NCBI GenBank assembly: GCA_021299635.1
Contig: JAJTFA010000004.1
Location: 124,001-188,000, forward strand
Reading direction: 5' to 3'
Length of the DNA: 64,000 nt
Source: Sphingobacteriales bacterium
GTDB taxonomy: Bacteria; Bacteroidota; Bacteroidia; UKL13-3
The stretch's first letter is position 1, and the number at the start of each line of letters is the position of its first letter. A program made the position numbers and the translations under genes. The notes below the pieces were generated by a model. The model was given only the letters and a program-made list of their open reading frames with translations. It did no database searches and was not told the DNA's origin. Shown here piece after piece: positions 26,516-37,310 of the stretch.

Positions 26516-27736
26516 ATGGCAGAAGTAATACGCATGCCCAAAATGAGCGACACCATGACAGAGGGTGTGATTCAAAGTTGGTTAAAAAAAGTGGGTGATG
26601 ATATTAAACCAGGAGATATTCTGGCTGAGGTAGAAACCGATAAAGCCACCATGGAACTGGAAAATTATGTGAAGGGAACTTTATTGCATATAGGGATACC
26701 TGCTGGCGGAACCGTTCCTGTAGATGCGGTTATAGCCATAGTGGGTCAGAAAGGTGAAGACATCAGCGCACTATTAAATGCTGCTCCGGCCACACCTGCT
26801 GCTCCGGTTGCTCCAAGTGCACCTGTAGAAGAACCGATAAAACCCGTGAGTCCTGCTGCTCCTGCAAATATATCTGTACCTCAGGTTACCGATAGCAGGG
26901 TAAAGGCTTCACCGCTTGCCAAAAAGTTGGCTCAGGAAAAAGGCATAGATATAAGCCGTGTTGACGGATCAGGTGATGCAGGTCGAATTGTAAAAAAAGA
27001 CATTGAGAATTATAGTTCAACCGGCAAAGGACTTGCTCCGGTTTTTACAGGTAAAGAAAGTTTTGAAGAAGTAAGCGTTTCGCAAATGCGCAAAGCAATT
27101 GCACGCAGATTGAGCGAAAGCAAAAACGGAGCACCGCATTTTTATCTCACCATGAGTATTGTGATGGATAAGGCAATAGATGCACGCAGGGCTCTGAATG
27201 AGGAGAGTGATGTAAAAATATCTATGAATGATATTGTGGTGAAAGCTGTTGCGGCTTCATTGCGTAAAAATCCTGCAGTAAATGCGAGCTGGCTGGGAGA
27301 TAAAATCAGATATAACCACCATATACACGTAGGTGTAGCAGTGGCTATTGATGACGGTCTTATTGTTCCGGTAATTAAATTTGCCGATAACAAATCCATT
27401 CCGCAAATCAGTGCCGAGGTGAAACAGCTGGCTGAGAAAGCTAAGAATAAAAAACTACAACCAAACGAATTTGAAGGCAATACATTTACCATTTCAAATC
27501 TGGGTATGTTTGGCATTGATGAATTTACAGCCATTATCAATCCACCTGATGCCTGCATTTTAGCTGTAGGCGCTGCCAAGGAAACCGTAATTGCAGAAAA
27601 CGGCCTGATAAAAGCGGCACATGTAATGAAAGTTACTTTGAGCTGCGACCACCGCGTGGTTGATGGTGCCGTGGGTTCTGCCTTCCTTAAAACACTGAAG
27701 GATTACCTGGAAAATCCGGTGAAGATTCTCCTGTAA
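26516..27736 (+). CDS. pdhC: Pyruvate dehydrogenase E2, dihydrolipoyllysine-residue acetyltransferase
   Basis: 406 aa. One lipoyl domain with the lipoyl Lys at 43 (VETDKATMEL), an Ala/Pro-rich linker (about 88-125), a peripheral subunit-binding domain (about 135-170, ASPLAKKLAQEKG), and a catalytic domain with CDHRVVDG (His379, Asp383). The N-terminal IRMPKMSDTM and the linker distinguish it from SucB (8666-9892). It transfers acetyl groups to CoA at the entry to the TCA cycle. The E1 genes are not adjacent. Confidence 0.93.
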   Translation: MAEVIRMPKMSDTMTEGVIQSWLKKVGDDIKPGDILAEVETDKATMELENYVKGTLLHIGIPAGGTVPVDAVIAIVGQKGEDISALLNAAPATPAAPVAPSAPVEEPIKPVSPAAPANISVPQVTDSRVKASPLAKKLAQEKGIDISRVDGSGDAGRIVKKDIENYSSTGKGLAPVFTGKESFEEVSVSQMRKAIARRLSESKNGAPHFYLTMSIVMDKAIDARRALNEESDVKISMNDIVVKAVAASLRKNPAVNASWLGDKIRYNHHIHVGVAVAIDDGLIVPVIKFADNKSIPQISAEVKQLAEKAKNKKLQPNEFEGNTFTISNLGMFGIDEFTAIINPPDACILAVGAAKETVIAENGLIKAAHVMKVTLSCDHRVVDGAVGSAFLKTLKDYLENPVKILL

Positions 27737-27793
27737 ACTTATTTTTTAAACTATTTCTAAACTACTTTCATAGCTGTTATAGAAAACGAATTA

Positions 27794-27824
27794 TTTGTAT
27801 TTTAGAAAATAATACTTATCCTTG
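27794..27824 (+). promoter_or_regulatory. Promoter of rho with a leader of about 105 nt
   Basis: TTTG (27794-27797), 19 bp, TATCCTTG (27817-27824), one base off TAnnTTTG. The untranslated leader of about 105 nt before the rho ATG would give room for autoregulation, as is known for rho in other bacteria; no specific site is identified here. Confidence 0.45.
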
Positions 27825-27932
27825 CATTAGGAAATTCTTCCTGCTCACACACATCACCGTTCACTTATTGTTGTAGGAAACGCGCGTTGGAGCACAATAA
27901 TTTCAAACAAATCATTTCATAAAAAACTATTC

Positions 27933-29552
27933 ATGTTCAACATTCAATCTCTGAATGACATGCCGGTTTCCGAACTCCGTGAGTTTGCCGGCAAACTTAG
28001 CTTAGATGCAAAAGGCCTAGATAAAGAGGCTATCATCAACTCCATTATTAAACGTATGCAGGAAATGCCTGAAGCAGAATTTATGGCTGCCATACAAACA
28101 GAATCAGCAGGCAAGGAAGATAAAAAGCCAAGAAAGGCCCGCATTAAAAAAGCAGATAAGGTAGTTCCTGAAGAACGCATCATTGATACTTCATCAGAAA
28201 GTTTACTGGATGGCCTTGATTTAAATGCCTCCGCACCTGATAAACATGCCGAAGAAAAAACGACTACTGAAACGGCATCCGAATTGATTGAAAATAATCC
28301 TGTAAGTTTACCTGCTGCTGAAGAAAACCAGTCGAACAACCCAAATGAAGACGGCAATAACTGGAGAGATAAACAACGCAATGAAAGACAGGAAAGAATG
28401 GAACGCATACAGCAACAAGCTGCCCTGCTTGCAGAGCTGGAAGGCATTGTGAGTGCTGAAGGTGTGCTGGAGCTGATACCTGATGGCTACGGTTTTTTGC
28501 GTTCATCTGACTACAACTACATGCCCTCACCGGATGATGTATATGTTTCTCCGTCTCAAATAAAAATGATGGGGCTTAAAACAGGTGATACCGTGCGTGG
28601 CACCATACGTCCGCCTAAAGAAGGTGAAAAATATTTTGCATTAATAAAGGTAGAAACCATTAACGGTAAAACACCAACAGAGGTGCGCGACAGGGTAGCA
28701 TTTGAGCATTTAACTCCTCTTTTCCCTGATGAAAAGTTAAAACTGGCAGATAATGCTACAACCTATTCTACTCGTATTATTGATTTGCTTGCTCCGATAG
28801 GCAAAGGACAGCGTGGGCTTATTGTGGCACAACCCAAAACAGGTAAAACCATCTTGCTAAAGGATATTGCCAATGCCATTGCAAAAAATCATCCAGAGGT
28901 TTATCTGATTATTTTATTGATTGATGAAAGACCTGAAGAGGTTACCGATATGCAGCGCAGCGTGCGTGCGGAAGTGGTTGCATCAACCTTTGATGAACCT
29001 GCGGAAAAGCACGTGAAACTAGCCAATATTGTATTGGAAAAAGCCAAGCGGATGACAGAATGCGGACATGATGTGGTTATCCTGCTCGACTCTATTACGC
29101 GTATGGCTCGTGCATTTAATACAGTGCAACCTGCATCGGGTAAAGTATTATCCGGTGGTGTGGATGCCAATGCCCTGCATAAACCAAAACGCTTTTTTGG
29201 TGCCGCCCGTAAAATTGAAGATGGTGGCTCACTTACCATTATTGCAACAGCACTTACCGAAACCGGTTCTAAAATGGATGAGGTGATTTTTGAAGAGTTT
29301 AAGGGTACCGGCAACATGGAATTACAACTTGACCGCAAGCTTTCAAACAAACGCATTTATCCTGCTATTGATATTATATCATCGAGCACCAGACGTGAAG
29401 ATTTGTTGCTGGAAAAATCAACCCTGCAACGTATGTGGGTATTGCGTAACCATATTGCTGATATGAACCCTGAAGAGGCAATGGACCTGATGCTAAAAAA
29501 CATGAAAGGTACCCGCAGCAATGAGGAGTTCCTGGCATCAATGAATGGCTAA
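27933..29552 (+). CDS. rho: Transcription termination factor Rho
   Basis: 539 aa RNA-dependent hexameric helicase. An N-terminal Rho_N helical domain (about 1-45, [16 protein letters not shown]) is followed by a charged, low-complexity insert (about 55-160), then the RNA-binding OB fold (about 170-245, with DGYGFLRS) and the ATPase core with Walker A PKTGKT (Lys305). An insertion of about 100 residues between Rho_N and the OB fold makes it longer than E. coli Rho (419 aa); such inserts are usual in Bacteroidetes. Its own gene with a long leader. Confidence 0.97.
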   Translation: MFNIQSLNDMPVSELREFAGKLSLDAKGLDKEAIINSIIKRMQEMPEAEFMAAIQTESAGKEDKKPRKARIKKADKVVPEERIIDTSSESLLDGLDLNASAPDKHAEEKTTTETASELIENNPVSLPAAEENQSNNPNEDGNNWRDKQRNERQERMERIQQQAALLAELEGIVSAEGVLELIPDGYGFLRSSDYNYMPSPDDVYVSPSQIKMMGLKTGDTVRGTIRPPKEGEKYFALIKVETINGKTPTEVRDRVAFEHLTPLFPDEKLKLADNATTYSTRIIDLLAPIGKGQRGLIVAQPKTGKTILLKDIANAIAKNHPEVYLIILLIDERPEEVTDMQRSVRAEVVASTFDEPAEKHVKLANIVLEKAKRMTECGHDVVILLDSITRMARAFNTVQPASGKVLSGGVDANALHKPKRFFGAARKIEDGGSLTIIATALTETGSKMDEVIFEEFKGTGNMELQLDRKLSNKRIYPAIDIISSSTRREDLLLEKSTLQRMWVLRNHIADMNPEEAMDLMLKNMKGTRSNEEFLASMNG

Positions 29553-29628
29553 AATAAATTCTACACTTTTTTTGAAATGCAATATATTGAATGTTGAGCG
29601 TTCACTGAGTAGCGAACAGCTACCCCCT

Positions 29629-29656
29629 TTCTAATTTCTAACTTCTAATTTCTAAC
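29629..29656. repeat. Two tandem copies of a 14 bp AT-rich unit
   Basis: TTCTAATTTCTAAC occurs twice in direct succession between rho and trxA. Short, no function evident. Confidence 0.6.
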
Positions 29657-29661
29657 TTCAC

Positions 29662-29691
29662 AAAAAAAGCCACTCCAAATGGAGCAGCTTT
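29662..29691 (-). terminator. Terminator of trxA
   Basis: On the minus strand an 11 bp stem with two G-U pairs and an ATTT loop, followed by seven T, 24 bp past the trxA stop. Confidence 0.75.
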
Positions 29692-29714
29692 CGTATTGTT
29701 AATATTGTCGTTTA

Positions 29715-30032
29715 TTACATTTGGGCTTGCAGTTTACCTGCCAGCACATGCTTAGGCACTGCGCCAACCTGCTTATCTACCAGTTGTCCGTTTTTGAAGA
29801 ACAGCAATGCTGGAATACCCATAATACCATAAGTTGTTGTGATTTGCGGATTAAAGTCCACGTTAACTTTACCTACAACAGCTTTGCCGTCATACTCTTT
29901 GGCAAGCTCATCTACCACGGGTCCTACCATGCGGCAAGGACCGCACCATTCTGCCCAAAAATCAACCAATACAGGTTTGTCACTTTTTAACACAACTTCC
30001 TCGAAGTTTGCATCTGTTATTTCTAATGCCAT
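29715..30032 (-). CDS. trxA: Thioredoxin
   Basis: 105 aa, cytoplasmic. Classical WCGPC active site (Cys30, Cys33) after the DFWAE strand, and the cis-Pro in [14 protein letters not shown]. General protein disulfide reductase. It follows dnaE on the same strand (69 bp gap), with its own terminator. Confidence 0.96.
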   Translation of the reverse strand: MALEITDANFEEVVLKSDKPVLVDFWAEWCGPCRMVGPVVDELAKEYDGKAVVGKVNVDFNPQITTTYGIMGIPALLFFKNGQLVDKQVGAVPKHVLAGKLQAQM

Positions 30033-30101
30033 TTTCTTTTAATTTTTTTAATGAATAAGAGGGTGCAATTTAACGACCAATTTTAAAAAAAGAACAATTT
30101 G

Positions 30102-33100
30102 TCAGTTTATCTTCCATTCAATATTTAAAACGTTCAGTTTCTGTATAAAATCGTTCTCAAAAGAAATGCGGTTTTTTGTTGCCAATGAGCTTACGGCAAG
30201 CTGCTGGGCAGGGTCAATAATATTTACTTTAACAGTTGCAGTTCCTTTATGCTCATCAAGCAACTGCTTAAATTGTTGCACAAATCCATTAACCAATAAA
30301 TTGGTGCGGATAGTGAAAGTTACCTTAGTTAGTAGCTTTTCTCTTGCCTCAGCCAGCAACATAATATGATTAGCCTTAAACTCATACTGATCAGTGCTGC
30401 CGTAGCGCAGTTTCATTGTTCCTTTAATAAAGAGCATCTGCCCCTGACTAAGCAAATGGCGATATTTCAGATAATCCTCACTCCACATGGTGATACGCAG
30501 GTTTCCTGAATAATCCTCTAAGGTAAAGCCTCCATATGGTTTACCGGCCTTGCTCATCTTCTCATAAGAATCTGTTACAACCCCTGCAATGCTCACTTCT
30601 TTATTCCTTATTTCCTCAACCTTAGAAAGTTCAGCATTTACAAACGTTTTAAACTCCAATTTAAAGTCATCCAGCGGATGGCCGGATAGATACATGCCAA
30701 TTACTTCCTTCTCCTTATGCAATTTCTCCATTAGGCTCCATGGCTCGCACTGAGGTATCACGGGTTCTGTAAGGGTAACGGTAGAAACACCACCAAAAAG
30801 GCTTTGCTGGTTGGCAGAATCATTGTTTTGCGCATTGCTGCCAAATCGAACCGCTTTTTCCAGCACATTTGGCTCATCTGTGCCGGCACTGGCAAAATAT
30901 TGTGCACGATGAACGTTGGCAAAACAATCAAATGCACCTGCATAAGCGAGGCCCTCTAATGTTTTTTTATTTATTGCACGCAGGTTTACACGTTTTGTTA
31001 AATCAAACAAACTGGTAAAAGGGCCATTGGTGGTTCTTTCTTGAATGAGCATTTCAACAGCCCCCTCTCCTACACCTTTAATGGCGCCTAAACCAAAACG
31101 TATTTCACCTTTTTTGTTTACTGCAAAATTTACTTCTGATTCATTTACATCCGGACCAAGAACAGGAATGCCCATGCGCCTGCATTCTTCCATAAAGAAA
31201 GTAACCTTATCGATATTACTTTGATTATGGGTAAGCACACAAGCCATATATTCTGCAGGATAATGCGCCTTGAGGTAACCGGTTTGAAACGCCACAAAAG
31301 CATAACAGGTGGAATGTGATTTATTAAATGCATAGGAAGCAAAGGCTTCCCAATCGGTCCATACTTTTTCAAGTATGGTAGCATCATGGCCATTCTTGCC
31401 TGCATTCTCAATAAACTGAGGTTTTAATTTATCCAGCGTCTTACGGTCTTTTTTGCCCATAGCTTTGCGCAATACATCCGCATCACCTTTGGTAAAATTG
31501 GCCAGTTTTTGAGAGAGTAGCATTACTTGCTCCTGATAAACAGTGATGCCATACGTATCCTTGAGAATATCTTGCATGACCTCCAAATCATAGGTAACTT
31601 CTTCTTTGCCATGTTTGCGTGCAATAAAATTAGGTATATATTGCAGCGGGCCCGGTCTGTAGAGTGCATTCATGGCAATAAGGTCGTCAAACCTGTCGGG
31701 CTTCAGTTCCTTCAGATACTTTTGCATACCCACACTTTCAAACTGAAAAGTAGCGTTGGTTTCACCACGTGCAAAGAGTTCCAGTGTTTGTTTATCGTCT
31801 AGCGGAATGGTATTGATATCAATTTCTACTCCATGATTTTGTTTGATAAGCAGCAATGCATCTCTGATGATGGATAGGTTGCGCAGTCCAAGAAAATCCA
31901 TCTTTATTACACCGGCATCTTCAATCACTTTGCCATCATATTGTGTAACGAGTAGGTTCACATCTTTAACGGTAGCAACCGGAATAAGTTCACTTAAATC
32001 TTTGGGGGCAATAATGATGCCTGCTGCATGTATACCTGTACCTCTTACCGAGCCTTCAAGCACCAACGCCTCTTTGAGCACGCGCGCGCGTAAATCGTCA
32101 CCGGTATATATTTCTCTTAATTTCTTTACACTCTCTAAATCTTCATTCTGTAGGGCTTCCTTTTCTTTCAAGCTCTTTTCACCCTCCAGCGGAGCATTGA
32201 GTACTCGGTCAAGCGATATACCGGGCTTTTCCGGAACAAGTTTGGCCAAGGCATTAGAATCAGGCAAAGGCAAATCAAGAACACGAGCCACATCCTTGAT
32301 ACTCATTTTGGCAGCCATTGAACCATAGGTAACGATATGCGCTACTTGATTTTTACCGTACTTGTCAACCACATAATCTATTACCTTTTGCCTGCCTTCA
32401 TCATCAAAGTCGGTATCAATATCGGGCATGGATTTGCGATCGGGATTTAAAAAACGCTCGAATAGCAAATCATATTTTATGGGATCGATATTGGTGATGC
32501 CTATGCAAAACGCAACGGCACTGCCTGCCGCAGAGCCACGACCCGGACCTACAAACACACCTAAATCCCTGCCTGCACGTATAAAATCAGCAACAATAAG
32601 AAAGTAGCCGGCAAAGCCCATGGTTTTAATGGTGTGCAATTCAAAATTTATACGCTCTTCAATTTGCGGAGTCAGTTCATGGTATTTTTGGCGGGCACCC
32701 TCATAGGTTAAATGACGCAGGTAGTCATCCTGTGAAGGAAATTGAGCCGGCACAGGAAAATTTGGCAAGAGTATGTCTCGCTTTAAATCCAGCAATTCAA
32801 CTTTATCTACTATCTCATTGGTATTATCAATGGCCTGAGGCAGGTCATGAAACAGTGCAGCCATCTCCTCGGTAGATTTGAAAAAAAACTGATCGTTGGC
32901 AAAGGCAAAGCGCTTGCCTTTTGATACGGTATCATCATCAGCAAACTCCTTAAGGCTAGGCGTACTTTGCTTTTCACCGGTATTAATACATAATAATATA
33001 TCATGCGCATTGTAATCCTTCTGATCAACGTAATGCGAATCATTGGATGCAATGACTTTAACCTGATATTTTTCAGCAAACTTTAGAAGTGTTTGATTAA

Positions 33101-33680
33101 GTTTTTCCTGTTCAGGAATATTGTGGCGCTGCAGTTCTATGTAGTAATCTCCTCCAAATAAATCCAGCCACCATTTAAATTCTTTTTCCCCTTCTTCTTC
33201 ACCTTTTCTGAGAATGGTGCGCGGTACCATTGCACCAAGACAGCAAGTAGTGGCAATTAACCCTTCATGGTATCGCAAAATAAGCTCTTTATCAATTCTG
33301 GGATATTTGCCATACAATCCTTCGGTATAGCCCAGCGAACATAATTTGATAAGGTTGCGGTAACCCACTTCATTTTTTGCAAGCATGAGTTGATGAAAGC
33401 GCTGATCCTTATCTTCCTTCGTGAAAGAACGTTTATGCCTATCGGCCACCACATAAAATTCACAACCAATGATGGGCTTTACAAGAGGCTTGCCATCTGC
33501 ACTTTTGTGTTTGTAGGCCTCAGCAACAAACTTAAAAGCACCAAACATATTGCCATGATCTGTTATGGCAAGTCCGGGCATCTCATTGTTAATCGCTTTT
33601 TTATATAATTTACTGATATCTGCTGCTCCGTCAAGCAGCGAGAATTGGGTGTGCACATGAAGATGTGAAAACTTAGACAT
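30102..33680 (-). CDS. dnaE: DNA polymerase III subunit alpha
   Basis: 1192 aa replicative polymerase. It begins with a PHP domain (SHLHVHTQFSLLDG), carries the polymerase catalytic aspartates in PDIDTDF (about 418-424), a tandem HhH/OB-fold C-terminal region (SIAGVVTDSYEKMSK...), and the extended length usual for DnaE1. As in other DnaE proteins the proofreading exonuclease is a separate subunit, not encoded nearby. The PHP His residues look intact, so the metal site may be active. Confidence 0.97.
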   Translation of the reverse strand: MSKFSHLHVHTQFSLLDGAADISKLYKKAINNEMPGLAITDHGNMFGAFKFVAEAYKHKSADGKPLVKPIIGCEFYVVADRHKRSFTKEDKDQRFHQLMLAKNEVGYRNLIKLCSLGYTEGLYGKYPRIDKELILRYHEGLIATTCCLGAMVPRTILRKGEEEGEKEFKWWLDLFGGDYYIELQRHNIPEQEKLNQTLLKFAEKYQVKVIASNDSHYVDQKDYNAHDILLCINTGEKQSTPSLKEFADDDTVSKGKRFAFANDQFFFKSTEEMAALFHDLPQAIDNTNEIVDKVELLDLKRDILLPNFPVPAQFPSQDDYLRHLTYEGARQKYHELTPQIEERINFELHTIKTMGFAGYFLIVADFIRAGRDLGVFVGPGRGSAAGSAVAFCIGITNIDPIKYDLLFERFLNPDRKSMPDIDTDFDDEGRQKVIDYVVDKYGKNQVAHIVTYGSMAAKMSIKDVARVLDLPLPDSNALAKLVPEKPGISLDRVLNAPLEGEKSLKEKEALQNEDLESVKKLREIYTGDDLRARVLKEALVLEGSVRGTGIHAAGIIIAPKDLSELIPVATVKDVNLLVTQYDGKVIEDAGVIKMDFLGLRNLSIIRDALLLIKQNHGVEIDINTIPLDDKQTLELFARGETNATFQFESVGMQKYLKELKPDRFDDLIAMNALYRPGPLQYIPNFIARKHGKEEVTYDLEVMQDILKDTYGITVYQEQVMLLSQKLANFTKGDADVLRKAMGKKDRKTLDKLKPQFIENAGKNGHDATILEKVWTDWEAFASYAFNKSHSTCYAFVAFQTGYLKAHYPAEYMACVLTHNQSNIDKVTFFMEECRRMGIPVLGPDVNESEVNFAVNKKGEIRFGLGAIKGVGEGAVEMLIQERTTNGPFTSLFDLTKRVNLRAINKKTLEGLAYAGAFDCFANVHRAQYFASAGTDEPNVLEKAVRFGSNAQNNDSANQQSLFGGVSTVTLTEPVIPQCEPWSLMEKLHKEKEVIGMYLSGHPLDDFKLEFKTFVNAELSKVEEIRNKEVSIAGVVTDSYEKMSKAGKPYGGFTLEDYSGNLRITMWSEDYLKYRHLLSQGQMLFIKGTMKLRYGSTDQYEFKANHIMLLAEAREKLLTKVTFTIRTNLLVNGFVQQFKQLLDEHKGTATVKVNIIDPAQQLAVSSLATKNRISFENDFIQKLNVLNIEWKIN

Positions 33681-33866
33681 GTAAAGCAGTTATCTTTTAA
33701 ACATTCGAAGTTATACTTATGACTGAAAACATGAGACAGTGTTGATAAAAGTGTTAAAGCCATGCCGGGTTACACATACTCTCTGTTTAATCCATATCAA
33801 ACAAAAAAGATTCGGAATTGACTGAAATAGAAATAACTAAATTCTTATCCAAGCATTATGTTTTGG

Positions 33867-33896
33867 TTGTATATTAGAAAATCTTGTATAGTTTTG
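33867..33896 (+). promoter_or_regulatory. Promoter of the gene at 33934-35814
   Basis: TTG (33867-33869), 19 bp, TAGTTTTG (33889-33896), a full match to the Bacteroidetes consensus; predicted leader about 33 nt. Confidence 0.6.
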
Positions 33897-33933
33897 AAAC
33901 TTTAGAATTATTAAACCTTAAAATTTATACACC

Positions 33934-35814
33934 ATGAGACAATTTTACTTAATGGGATTAATGGGGATTTGTGCAGTTTCATTTGCGCAAGCACCTAAAG
34001 CTAAAATGCCAACCAACATCCAGCAGGTTCCTGCTGAAGTTGTAAAGACAAGAGACTTGATTCCACAATCTCCTGTGAGAATTAACCCTGAGCAATCCAG
34101 CAACAAAACTACCTATTTTGGTAAGAACACCCGTTCACAACTGGTAGGTCGTTCTATGAATGATCAGCAGACAAATGCATCGATCTATAACCGTGTTCAC
34201 GTTTTCAACGATGGTAAAATATCAGTAACCTGGACCACCTCAGCTGATGCTGCGCCATACAATTCACGTGGTTCAGGATATAATCACTTTGATGGATCAG
34301 CTTGGGGAGTGGTTGGCAACTCTCGTATCGAAGCTGAACGCGCAGGTTTCCCTAACTATGCTTATAATCCTACAGCCAACGAAGAAATCATTATGTCTCA
34401 TCGGGTTAAACAAGGCACAGGTGAAGCAGGTGGCTTATTTATGAACCGCAAAACCGGCTTGGGTGCAGGAACATGGACAAGCAACCTTGTACTGGATACC
34501 AACCTTACTTTCCCTGGCGTTTTATGGCCTAAAACAGTAGTTTCAGGTGATTATTTGCATGTGTTTGCATCTTATACCGATTCATCAGCCAACCAACCAA
34601 ATCGTGTAATCATAAATGGCGTGAGAACCCCTCAGGTTTATTCAAGATATCAACTTTCTACTCAAACCTGGATAAATAAAAATATTTTATTACCCGGATA
34701 TGACAGCACCCGCTATTACAGCGGTGGTGGCGACAATTACAGCATAGATGCAAAGGATAGCACAATCGTTATTTTAATTGGAGGTTTAACAGATGATGTT
34801 AATTTATTTAAGTCAACCAACAATGGCTCTACTTGGACCAAAACGATTATAGACTCATTTCCTGTTCCTGCATACGATTACAATACAGCATTTGACACTG
34901 CATACAGCAATGATGGTGCAGTGCACGTTCTGCTTGATGCCAACAATAATGCACATTGCTTTTGGCCAGTCGCACGCGTTTTAGATGCAACTCCGGGAGA
35001 TGGCAGTGTATCCTATTTCCCAGGTCAAACTGCATTAAGATACTGGCAAGAAGGTTGGAATGTTGATTCAACCAAAACGATTGCCGGCATGGTAGATATG
35101 GACAATGATGGTTCTATTACGCTGGGAACAGACTGGAATAATACCGGTGCCCGTTATGGCAACCACTCCATTGTTACCATGCCAAGTGCAGGATTAAGTG
35201 CTGACGGAAAAATCTATGTTATCTACTCTGCATTAACTGAAAAAGACGAAACCACAACAGGCTCTAACTACCGTGATATTTACGGTACTGTATCATATGA
35301 CGGTGGCAATACATGGTCTGATGCAGTTAATCTTACCGCATGGGTTGGTTTAAATATTGAGCAAATCTTTGGAAGCATGGCTAGAGTGGTGAATAATAAG
35401 GTTCACATTACATATATGCAGAAAAACAGTGTTGGTCGTTATGATGCAACCAACAACCCAAATGCAGTTGGTCCATACGACATCTATTACATGAGCCTAG
35501 ATACTGCAGTATTCAGCACCGTTGATCCTGTAGGTTTGCAAAATGCTAAGAATAACGTATTTAATGTAAATCAAAATTATCCTAATCCTTTCCGCACACA
35601 AACTTCTATTCCTGTAATGATGAAGCAGAGCGCAGAGGTTGGTGTGGTTATCAGAAATGTTGTTGGTCAGGAAGTATACAATAAAAGCTTCGGCACACAG
35701 CCTTCAGGTAACAACGTTTTGGAAATTGAAGCTCCGGGATTACAATCTGGTGTTTATTTCTATGAAGTAAGCGCAGGTGGATTTAGCTCAACCGGTAAAA
35801 TGATTGTAGAATAA
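33934..35814 (+). CDS. Secreted protein with T9SS sorting domain and sialidase-like (BNR) repeats
   Basis: 626 aa. Signal peptide MRQFYLMGLMGICAVSFAQ. The central part contains Asp-box-like motifs (STNNGSTWTK, SYDGGNTWSD) spaced as in BNR/sialidase beta-propellers, but no complete sialidase active site can be assigned, so no enzymatic function is claimed. The end is a T9SS type A domain with NYPNPFRTQT, IRNVVGQEVYN and LQSGVYFYEV. Monocistronic, with its own promoter and terminator. Confidence 0.8.
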   Translation: MRQFYLMGLMGICAVSFAQAPKAKMPTNIQQVPAEVVKTRDLIPQSPVRINPEQSSNKTTYFGKNTRSQLVGRSMNDQQTNASIYNRVHVFNDGKISVTWTTSADAAPYNSRGSGYNHFDGSAWGVVGNSRIEAERAGFPNYAYNPTANEEIIMSHRVKQGTGEAGGLFMNRKTGLGAGTWTSNLVLDTNLTFPGVLWPKTVVSGDYLHVFASYTDSSANQPNRVIINGVRTPQVYSRYQLSTQTWINKNILLPGYDSTRYYSGGGDNYSIDAKDSTIVILIGGLTDDVNLFKSTNNGSTWTKTIIDSFPVPAYDYNTAFDTAYSNDGAVHVLLDANNNAHCFWPVARVLDATPGDGSVSYFPGQTALRYWQEGWNVDSTKTIAGMVDMDNDGSITLGTDWNNTGARYGNHSIVTMPSAGLSADGKIYVIYSALTEKDETTTGSNYRDIYGTVSYDGGNTWSDAVNLTAWVGLNIEQIFGSMARVVNNKVHITYMQKNSVGRYDATNNPNAVGPYDIYYMSLDTAVFSTVDPVGLQNAKNNVFNVNQNYPNPFRTQTSIPVMMKQSAEVGVVIRNVVGQEVYNKSFGTQPSGNNVLEIEAPGLQSGVYFYEVSAGGFSSTGKMIVE

Positions 35815-35837
35815 TTCCAAACACAATAATTTATTTG

Positions 35838-35872
35838 AAAGGCATCGATTCATTTCGGTGCCTTTCTTTTTT
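35838..35872 (+). terminator. Terminator of the gene at 33934-35814
   Basis: An 11 bp stem with one G-U pair (35838-35848 with 35854-35864) followed by a T-rich run, 24 bp past the stop. Confidence 0.75.
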
Positions 35873-35904
35873 AAATCTATTGCCAACATGTGTAAGTGGC
35901 TTGC

Positions 35905-37302
35905 TTAAAATATCTTACCGGGATTTAGAATAAAGTTGGGATCAAAGGCCAGCTTAATTTTGCGCATCAAATCCAATTGAAATGCTGGCATCACCACACG
36001 CATATATGGCTTCTGCACCAAGCCAATTCCGTGCTCTCCGCTTAGGGTGCCTTTTAATTCTTTACACAAAGTAAATATCTCAATAATGGCATGGGTAATA
36101 TCCTGGTTCCAGAATTGTTCACTCAACTCATCTTTTAAAATATTTACATGCAGGTTGCCATCACCGGCATGTCCATAGCAAACAGTTCTGAATCCATAAC
36201 GTAAGCCAATTTCTTTTACTCCCCTATAAAGCCTCGGCAACTCGGCCCTTGGCACCACCGTATCTTCTTCTTTGTAGGTGTTATTAAGTTTAGTGGCTTC
36301 ACCAATGCCTCTGCGCAGTCTCCAGAAAAATTCTTTTTCATCTGCAGTTTGTGCAAACAAAATTTCCCCGCTATCATGTGCGTATAATACCTCACTGATG
36401 GTTTCGCAGACTTTCATCATTTCATCTGAATCATTACCATCTACTTCAATCAGCAGGTATGCTTCAATACCTTCTGCAATATCAAACGTGAGTTGTTGCA
36501 TAGCAGCTGATAAACGAAATCCTTCAGGCTCCACGAACTCACATGCACTGGGATTACAACCCGCAAGAAAAATACCATTCACCGCTTGGCAGGCTTTCTC
36601 CGGTGAGCCGAACGGAACCAGCAACAACAAGGTTTGTTTAGGATGCGGAATTAACTTTAATACAATTTTTGTAACAATACCCAAAGTTCCTTCACTACCA
36701 ATCATTAAATGCGTGAGGTTATAACCGGTGGAGTATTTTAAGGTATTGGCTCCTGTCCATATGATTTCACCCGTAGGCAAAACAACTTCCAGGTTCAACA
36801 CATAGTCTCTTGTTGTACCATACTTTAATGCGCGCGGACCACCGCTTGCGTGCGCAATATTACCACCCAAGAAACAACTGCCTTTACTGGCTGGGTCGGG
36901 CGGATAAAACAAACCTTTTTCTTTTACAGCCTGCTGCAATGCTTCATTTACAACACCAGGTTCAACCGTAACCTGAAAATTGCGTTCATCAATTGCCAGT
37001 ATGCGATTAAATTTCTCCATGGAAAGTACCACTCCTCCATGCACAGGTAAAGCACCTCCACTCAATCCGGTTCCTGCACCACGAGGGGTAACAGGAATAT
37101 TGGAGTCATTGCATATTTTTAAAATGGAACTGATCTGCTCGGGAGTTTGAGGCTTAACCACAATCTCAGGGATGAAGCTTAAATCTTCGGTATAATCGCG
37201 GCTGTAAACAGCTAAATCCTCACCGGTAACAATGATGTCTGTTTCACCAACAATTTGCCTCAAGGCAAGAATATGCTTTTCGGTTACTTTGTTATATTGC
37301 AT
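35905..37302 (-). CDS. GlcD-like FAD-binding oxidoreductase (glycolate or D-lactate dehydrogenase type)
   Basis: 465 aa from the ATG at 37302 (the TTG at 37308 is a less likely start). A PCMH/FAD_binding_4 domain carries PRGAGTGLSGGALP and the GSEGTLGIVTKI loop, followed by an FAD-oxidase C-terminal domain with YGHAGDGNLHVNI and GTLSGEHGIGL. This domain pair is shared by GlcD and D-lactate dehydrogenases, and the partner subunits GlcE/GlcF are not adjacent, so D-lactate or glycolate specificity is open. Its start codon lies 8 bp from the left end of the GxxExxY element, so that insertion sits in its leader. Confidence 0.85.
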   Translation of the reverse strand: MQYNKVTEKHILALRQIVGETDIIVTGEDLAVYSRDYTEDLSFIPEIVVKPQTPEQISSILKICNDSNIPVTPRGAGTGLSGGALPVHGGVVLSMEKFNRILAIDERNFQVTVEPGVVNEALQQAVKEKGLFYPPDPASKGSCFLGGNIAHASGGPRALKYGTTRDYVLNLEVVLPTGEIIWTGANTLKYSTGYNLTHLMIGSEGTLGIVTKIVLKLIPHPKQTLLLLVPFGSPEKACQAVNGIFLAGCNPSACEFVEPEGFRLSAAMQQLTFDIAEGIEAYLLIEVDGNDSDEMMKVCETISEVLYAHDSGEILFAQTADEKEFFWRLRRGIGEATKLNNTYKEEDTVVPRAELPRLYRGVKEIGLRYGFRTVCYGHAGDGNLHVNILKDELSEQFWNQDITHAIIEIFTLCKELKGTLSGEHGIGLVQKPYMRVVMPAFQLDLMRKIKLAFDPNFILNPGKIF

Positions 37303-37310
37303 GCACAATT

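Noticed and set aside
27142..27579. Minus-strand open frame of 145 codons inside pdhC
   Set aside because: Shadow of pdhC: no start context, low-complexity composition and no family features.
33934..35814. Sialidase
   Set aside because: Asp-box-like repeats are present, but the arginine triad and other catalytic residues cannot be assigned.
36278..36724. Plus-strand open frame of 148 codons inside the GlcD-like gene
   Set aside because: Antisense shadow with Ser/Leu-rich composition and no domain; the GlcD-like frame has all expected motifs.
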